Source: Succinatimonas hippei
GTDB taxonomy: Bacteria > Pseudomonadota > Gammaproteobacteria > Enterobacterales > Succinivibrionaceae
Assembly (NCBI GenBank): GCA_004557545.1
Contig: SFGV01000007.1
Location: 1-54,712, forward strand
Length of the DNA stretch: 54,712 nt
Direction of reading: 5' to 3'
The notes below the pieces were generated by a model, which did not search any database, was not told where the DNA came from, and saw nothing but the letters and a program-made list of their open reading frames with translations. Positions 50,392 to 54,712 of this stretch are shown here, in pieces; the stretch's first letter is position 1, and every line of letters starts with the position of its first letter. A program made the translations under genes and the position numbers.

Positions 50392-51096
50392 TTACTCCTT
50401 GGCCTGACTCATCTGATCGCGCTTTTTTAGGCTGACTTCCCAGATGGTAGCGGCGCGTGAAAGCGGATAGCACATAATGAAAAACAGAACACCGCAGACG
50501 AGATAGGCAGGGCCATATGCGCCGCCGGTGTTTACACCCGTGACAAAGCTGTAGGTGTTGGAAATGAGATCGGTTCCTCCGATTATGTAGAGAACCGAAG
50601 TGTTTTTGATGAGGTTTACTATCTGATTGGTCATCGGCGGAAGCACAACCTTCACGGTCTGCGGCAGGATGATGTAGCGCATCATGCCGAAGTACCCGAA
50701 GCCCTGAGCCTCAGCCGACTCAAATTGCCCCTTCGGGATTGACTCGATGCCCGCTCTGAAAACCTCAGACATATACGCTCCGTGGTAGATCCCTATAGAG
50801 ATGATGCCTGACGCGAGGATCCCTATGCCATGACCCGAGAACGAAAGCGCATAGTACAAAAAGCAAATCTGCAGGAGCAGCGGTGTGTTCTGAATAAACT
50901 CAACGTAAACTCTGGACACGGCCTTAAGCGACGTCTTGTGACCTGATGACATCAGACCGAAGATCAGTCCGAGCACAAGCGACATAATGATCGCGAACAA
51001 TGCCGTTATAAGCGTATGCCAGAACCCCAGCAGGAACGCTCCCCTGAAGTTCCACACCAGCTCCCAGGCGTGCGCGGAAAACATATTACCGAACAT
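50392..51096 (-). CDS. Polar amino acid ABC importer permease, GltK/GlnP-like
   Basis: A 234-residue His/Glu/Gln/Arg/opine-family permease with the signature EFIQNTPLLLQICFLYYAL near 87 and the EAA loop SIPKGQFESAEAQGFGYFG near 138 followed by IILPQTVKVVLPPMTNQIVN. It precedes the split permease by 3 bp. The pair would form the membrane channel of a glutamate/aspartate-type importer. Confidence 0.92.
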   Translation of the reverse strand: MFGNMFSAHAWELVWNFRGAFLLGFWHTLITALFAIIMSLVLGLIFGLMSSGHKTSLKAVSRVYVEFIQNTPLLLQICFLYYALSFSGHGIGILASGIISIGIYHGAYMSEVFRAGIESIPKGQFESAEAQGFGYFGMMRYIILPQTVKVVLPPMTNQIVNLIKNTSVLYIIGGTDLISNTYSFVTGVNTGGAYGPAYLVCGVLFFIMCYPLSRAATIWEVSLKKRDQMSQAKE

Positions 51097-51115
51097 GGCG
51101 CCTCTCCTTTTAAAA

Positions 51116-51138
51116 GGACGGAGGCATCGCCTCCGCCC
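51116..51138 (-). promoter_or_regulatory. Intercistronic hairpin after the binding-protein gene
   Basis: CGGAGGC-gat-GCCTCCG followed by TCCTTTT on the minus strand. It probably allows partial termination, giving more binding protein than permease. Confidence 0.6.
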
Positions 51139-51161
51139 GGTTCATTAAACAAGCTTTAGGA

Positions 51162-52007
51162 TCACTGATCGAGTTTGTTCTCGTGGATCAGCTTCTTGAT
51201 GGTGCCGTCAGCGAGCCAGCCCTTTACAAGGCCGTCAACATAGGCTGAAAGACCTGAGCCCTTCTTGGTGACCGCCCCGTAATCCTGAGGTGCGAAGGTA
51301 TCGGAAATATAGCTGCGACCCTTGGTCTTATAGATAGCCAGAATTGACTTATCAACACAGAAGGCCTGAACCTCGCCTGAGGCCAGAGCGGTGGAAATTG
51401 CCGGATAGTCATCATACTGATGGAACTTCACGCCCTCCTTCCAGGTTGAGGCATCAAAGGTCTTGGCGTCATAGCCCTCGCCTTTGATTAGCTTCTTGGC
51501 GATCATGGCCTCAACCAGGGCGCGGGCTGAGTTAGAGCCTGAGGAAACGCCGACGGTCTTGCCCATGAGTCCTGAGAGATCCTTAATGCCGCTCTTGTCC
51601 TCTACCAGTACGGTAACGCAGTCGGTGTAGTAAGGAGTGGTGAAATCCCAGTGCTGCTTGCGCTCATCGGTAATTGTGAAGGTTGCGAGAACCACATCCA
51701 GATCGCCTGAGTCAATAAGCTCGGTTCTGGTAGCAGCGGTTACAGCAGTGAACTCCGCCTTAACGCCCATCTTCTCTGCTATAAGGCGCGCCAGATCATC
51801 CTCAAAGCCCTTGTATTCGCCTGAGAGAGGATCCTGAACTGAGAAGCCCACCACGGCGTTTTTTACACCAACCTTTAAAACGCCGCGTTTCTGAATGGCC
51901 TTTACCTCGGCAGGAACGCTGTCATCGGCGGCGTATGCCTGAAATGACGCTACTCCGAAAGCCGCCAGACCTGCCGCGAACACTGCCGCTTTTAAGAACT
52001 TATTCAT
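51162..52007 (-). CDS. Polar amino acid ABC substrate-binding protein
   Basis: A 281-residue family 3 solute-binding protein. It has a Sec signal peptide (about 1-27, QAYA-AD) and the family motifs RGVLKVGVKNAVVGFSV near 41, YKGFEDDLARLIAEKMG near 65, WDFTTPYYTDCVTVLV near 120 and GKTVGVSSGSNSA near 150. The resemblance is closest to glutamate/aspartate-binding proteins, but ligand specificity is inferred. Confidence 0.92.
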   Translation of the reverse strand: MNKFLKAAVFAAGLAAFGVASFQAYAADDSVPAEVKAIQKRGVLKVGVKNAVVGFSVQDPLSGEYKGFEDDLARLIAEKMGVKAEFTAVTAATRTELIDSGDLDVVLATFTITDERKQHWDFTTPYYTDCVTVLVEDKSGIKDLSGLMGKTVGVSSGSNSARALVEAMIAKKLIKGEGYDAKTFDASTWKEGVKFHQYDDYPAISTALASGEVQAFCVDKSILAIYKTKGRSYISDTFAPQDYGAVTKKGSGLSAYVDGLVKGWLADGTIKKLIHENKLDQ

Positions 52008-52044
52008 ATGTACTCTCCTGTTTTAAGAAGAAAAAAATGTTTGT

Positions 52045-52782
52045 TTAGTGGTTTAAAATCTTTCCGAGGAACTGCCGGACGCGCTCGCTCTTTGGGTGGT
52101 CAAACATTTCATCAGGTTTACCCTCCTCGATAATGCGCCCGTCCTCCATGAAGACCACGCGGTCTGCCACCTTGCGGGCAAAGCCCATTTCATGGGTTAC
52201 CACCACCATGGTTATGTTCGATTCACCGGCGAGCTTGATCATCACGTCGAGCACTTCCTGAATAGTCTCAGGATCAAGCGCCGAGGTCGGTTCATCAAAC
52301 AGCATGATCTTGCTCTGCTGGCACAACGCCCTTGCTATGGCAATACGTTGCTGCTGACCGCCTGAGAGAGCTGACGGGTAGGCGTTCGCCTTATTCTCAA
52401 GCCCCACCACCTGAAGGTAATGTCTGGCAAGCTCCCTTGCCTCGGCCTCGCTTTTGTGATGGATTTTTACTGGCGCCAGGATCAGGTTGTGCATCACGTC
52501 AAGGTGCGGATAGAGGTTGAACGACTGGAACACCATCGAAGTATTCTCGCGTATGACCTTAAGACGGTTCTTGGAAGTGACTTCCTCTCCATTGATAAAG
52601 ACTTTTCCTGAGGTCGGGGTCTCCAGAAAATTCATACATCTGACCGTGGTAGATTTGCCTGAACCAGACGGTCCGATGATCACGAGTTTCTCTCCCTCCA
52701 CCACCTCGAGGTTCACGTCCTTAAGCACATGCAGGTCTCCGAAAACCTTGTTGATGTGCGAAAGCTTAATCATTGTTTTCAT
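52045..52782 (-). CDS. Polar amino acid ABC importer ATPase, GlnQ/GltL-like
   Basis: About 245 residues. It has the Walker A IIGPSGSGKSTTVRCMN, the Q-loop MVFQSFNLYPHLDV, the signature LSGGQQQRIAIARAL, Walker B IMLFDEPTSALDPE and the H-loop VVTHEMGFARKVADRV. I use ATG 52782 (AAGG ribosome site); the frame upstream to 52869 does not look like family sequence. It is the first gene of the operon. A TATACT -10 at 52827-52822 on the minus strand is a candidate promoter. Confidence 0.95.
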   Translation of the reverse strand: MKTMIKLSHINKVFGDLHVLKDVNLEVVEGEKLVIIGPSGSGKSTTVRCMNFLETPTSGKVFINGEEVTSKNRLKVIRENTSMVFQSFNLYPHLDVMHNLILAPVKIHHKSEAEARELARHYLQVVGLENKANAYPSALSGGQQQRIAIARALCQQSKIMLFDEPTSALDPETIQEVLDVMIKLAGESNITMVVVTHEMGFARKVADRVVFMEDGRIIEEGKPDEMFDHPKSERVRQFLGKILNH

Positions 52783-52947
52783 CTGTGTGCGCCTTGTTGA
52801 ACTCGCCGGGTGTTTTTCTTGAGTATAACGGCTGGGAAAGCTGTTAAAGACGCACCTGCTTATACGCACAATACTGGCAGGCTATGATCAGAATAAGTGC
52901 ACTAAATGCCCTACAAATGATCGTTTCCCGGATGACAAAATTTAGTG

Positions 52948-52973
52948 AAAAAAAATGGGGCACTAAGGCCCCC
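52948..52973 (-). terminator. Terminator of bioB
   Basis: GGGGGC-cttagt-GCCCC followed by eight T on the minus strand. Confidence 0.85.
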
Positions 52974-52992
52974 TTTTAAATAAACCTAAGCT

Positions 52993-53970
52993 TTAAGCCT
53001 CAGGCGCGTCGATTCTGTCGACAACCTTTTGGGAAGCGATGGCGTCTGAAATATCGGTGGCGATTGAAAGGCCCTTGGTGGTGAGCATGTCGCCGGTGAT
53101 TTCGGCGTTTATACCAAAGTCAAAAAGCTTGGTATAAAAGTTCTTTATAAGCAGACGTCCGCCGGCGGTTCTTAAAACCGTGCGTGGAAGGATATGCCTG
53201 AATAAAGCCACCGTGCGCTCAATCTCCTCCTCACCTAGGATCGGACGATCCTCAAGCGGGGTTCCCTTAATCGGGTTGAGGATGTTGATAGGAGTTGAAA
53301 CCGATCCTACATCCCTTAGCGTGAAGGCTATATCAATGCGGTCATCAAAGTTCTCACCCATACCGATAATGCAGCCCGAGCAGACTTCAAGCCCGACGTC
53401 ATGCGCGTTGCGCAAAGTCTCAAGTTTCTGATCGTAAGTATGAGTCGTACAGATCTGCGGGAAAAACCTGCGGGAGGTCTCAAGGTTATTGTGAAAACGG
53501 GTAAGTCCGCAGTCCTTGAGATATTTAAGCTCATCCTTTGAGAGTAGTCCGAGGGATCCGCAACAACGGATTTTGAGCTTTGAGGAGATAAGCTTATAAG
53601 CCTCGCCAACCTGCTTAACCTCAGCAGGCGGGAGACGCAGTCCTGAGGTAACAATGGAGAAGCGGTGAACGCCGCGGTCATTGTTGTACTTTGCCTCAGC
53701 AAAGAACTCATCTACGCTTTTAAGCCTGCTCTTGCCAATGGCGGTGTCAAAACGCCGGCTCTGGGAACAGAACTTGCAATTCTCGGTACAGTTACCGCAT
53801 TTGCCATTTGAAATACAGCAAAGCTCAACTTTCTCCTTGAAAAAACGCTCAGTGATCTTTTTGGCGCTTTGCCTGAGATCCTCAAGATCAGCATGAAGAA
53901 GTTTCTGCGCCTCTTCACGGGTGATCAGATAGCCATCAAGAATTTTTGAGGTAAGTTCATTCAAACGCAT
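52993..53970 (-). CDS. bioB: Biotin synthase BioB
   Basis: BioB is a radical SAM enzyme that inserts sulfur into dethiobiotin. The 325-residue protein has the radical SAM cysteines C61, C65 and C68 (NCTENCKFCSQS) and the BioB-specific TRFHNNLETSRRFFP near 158, GLEVCSGCIIGMGE near 192 and PINILNPIKGTPL near 228. The 2Fe-2S ligand arginine is likely in LRTAGGR near 268. No other biotin gene is nearby. Closely related anaerobic BioB-like proteins exist, so a variant role is possible. Confidence 0.9.
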   Translation of the reverse strand: MRLNELTSKILDGYLITREEAQKLLHADLEDLRQSAKKITERFFKEKVELCCISNGKCGNCTENCKFCSQSRRFDTAIGKSRLKSVDEFFAEAKYNNDRGVHRFSIVTSGLRLPPAEVKQVGEAYKLISSKLKIRCCGSLGLLSKDELKYLKDCGLTRFHNNLETSRRFFPQICTTHTYDQKLETLRNAHDVGLEVCSGCIIGMGENFDDRIDIAFTLRDVGSVSTPINILNPIKGTPLEDRPILGEEEIERTVALFRHILPRTVLRTAGGRLLIKNFYTKLFDFGINAEITGDMLTTKGLSIATDISDAIASQKVVDRIDAPEA

Positions 53971-53991
53971 TCAAGCATCCTATGCAGACAG

Positions 53992-54019
53992 AAAAAAGCC
54001 ATGCCTTGCCGGCACGGCT
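53992..54019 (-). terminator. Terminator after the zinc-ribbon repeat gene
   Basis: AGCC-g-TGCC ... GGCA-t-GGCT with six T following on the minus strand. Confidence 0.75.
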
Positions 54020-54035
54020 GAGATTGAACAGGTTA

Positions 54036-54392
54036 CTAATCTACCTGCTCGTTTATATGCCACTCGTGAATGCCGCCCTGAGCGCAGGGAGCATCACGGG
54101 GAGGTTCCTTAAGTTTAACGGTGACCCCGCATTTTGAGCAGGTATATGAGAGAGATCCGCAATGGCCGAGCTTAAACCACTGATGATTGCCTCCATCAGG
54201 ACATGGGGTAAAGTTAGGAGTGGTCGCAGTTTCAACCATTACTCCGCATTTTGAGCAGGTAAAAACTTTGGTGCCCTCTTCGCCCGCGTCATGCCACTCA
54301 TGGTTACCACCCTGAGGGCAGGCAGTATACGCAGGAGAATTCACCGACTTAACTTTAATACCGCATTTTGAGCAAATGTAAAAGTTTGCCAT
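54036..54392 (-). CDS. Small protein of three tandem zinc-ribbon-like repeats
   Basis: A 118-residue protein that is three copies of one unit of about 39 residues: (Y/F)xCSKCGxxV, about 8 residues, P, then CxxGGxHxW. Each copy has three cysteines and one histidine placed to bind one zinc. The repeats begin near residues 5, 44 and 83. I recognise no named family. No membrane or export signal, so presumably cytoplasmic. ATG 54392 has an AAGGAG ribosome site at 5 nt; the GTG at 54395 is too close to it. Function unknown. Confidence 0.85.
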   Translation of the reverse strand: MANFYICSKCGIKVKSVNSPAYTACPQGGNHEWHDAGEEGTKVFTCSKCGVMVETATTPNFTPCPDGGNHQWFKLGHCGSLSYTCSKCGVTVKLKEPPRDAPCAQGGIHEWHINEQVD

Positions 54393-54491
54393 CACCGCTC
54401 CTTACATAGATTTCACATTACAGTGAAGTATGGCAGAAAACTTATATACATGTTTCACCTGATCTGCCATTTTCAGAAAAATGGTGTCCAG

Positions 54492-54529
54492 AAAAACAAA
54501 AACCCTGAGCTGGAAACCAGTTCAGGGTC
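54492..54529 (-). terminator. Terminator of the rRNA/tRNA operon
   Basis: ACCCTGAACTGG-ttt-CCAGCTCAGGGT followed by TTTTTGTTTTT on the minus strand, directly after the tRNA gene. Confidence 0.9.
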
Positions 54530-54536
54530 AGATCAG

Positions 54537-54612
54537 TGGTGCTGATACTGAGAATCGAACTCAGGACCTCACCCTTACCAAGGGTGCGCTCTACCAACTG
54601 AGCCATATCAGC
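54537..54612 (-). tRNA. tRNA-Thr (anticodon GGT), CCA encoded
   Basis: The minus strand folds as a full cloverleaf: acceptor GCTGATA/TATCAGC, D arm GCTC...GAGC, anticodon arm CACCC-TTGGTAA-GGGTG with GGT as anticodon, T arm CTGAG-TTCGAAT-CTCAG and a 3' ACCA. It closely resembles thrV, which follows 5S rRNA in the E. coli rrnD operon. Confidence 0.98.
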
Positions 54613-54618
54613 AAATAG

Positions 54619-54712
54619 GAAGCCTGGCAGTGACCTGCTCTCGCGCAAACGTACGTTGCACTACCATGGGCGCGGCTGTGTTTCACTTCTGTGTTCGGAA
54701 AGGGAACAGGTG
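54619..54712 (-). rRNA. rrf: 5S rRNA, 3' portion (cut by the window edge)
   Basis: The minus strand contains the 5S core blocks CCGAACACAGAAGTGAAAC and ATGGTAGTGCAACG and ends in GCCAGGCTT. The 5' part lies beyond the right edge, presumably preceded by 23S and 16S genes. It is cotranscribed with tRNA-Thr. Confidence 0.95.

Noticed and set aside
1..54712. CRISPR arrays, insertion sequences or prophage genes
   Set aside because: I saw no regularly spaced repeat arrays, transposase genes, integrases or terminal inverted repeats in the window.

Overview
The window looks like a core chromosomal segment of a flagellated gammaproteobacterium, most likely in or near Aeromonadales (Succinivibrionaceae is my best guess; this is inference). 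The evidence is a nearly complete division and cell wall (dcw) cluster in gammaproteobacterial order, the rplM-rpsI-sspB and zapG-degQ-degS neighbourhoods, the lpoA/rsmI/rnpB/mraZ junction, a MotX protein of polar sodium-driven flagella, and a 5S rRNA followed by tRNA-Thr(GGT). Most genes lie on the minus strand.

Layout. 1-1580: an AT-richer edge with two translationally coupled unknown genes, one cut by the window edge. 1581-7925: WaaE-like glycosyltransferase, the rpsP-rimM-trmD-rplS operon, ffh, motX with a flagellar sigma-28 promoter, and mdh. 7926-8827 is an intergenic stretch with possible gene relics. 8828-29461: acnB, ampD, lpxC and the dcw cluster ftsZ, ftsA, ftsQ, murC, murG, ftsW, murD, mraY, murF, murE, ftsI, ftsL, rsmH, mraZ (no ddl), with MraZ-box-like repeats at its head. 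29888-33600: rnpB, rsmI, an IclR-family gene remnant, and lpoA.

33654-43583: tatCBA; then an AGXT2L-type class III aminotransferase/phospholyase, a polyamine-type ABC importer whose binding protein carries a Tat signal, and an APH-fold kinase. Repeated GCAACA/TGTTGC elements occur in front of the aminotransferase and of the importer. I read this as a possible uptake, phosphorylation and phospho-elimination pathway for a hydroxylated or alcoholic amine; it is the most interesting part of the window.

43666-49017: sspB (without sspA), rpsI, rplM, zapG, and the degQ and degS envelope proteases. 49026-52782: a polar amino acid ABC importer operon in which one permease gene is split by a single-base frameshift, ending in a cytidylate-kinase-like gene. 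52993-54712: bioB, a small protein made of three tandem zinc-ribbon-like repeats, tRNA-Thr, and the 3' part of a 5S rRNA gene running off the right edge.
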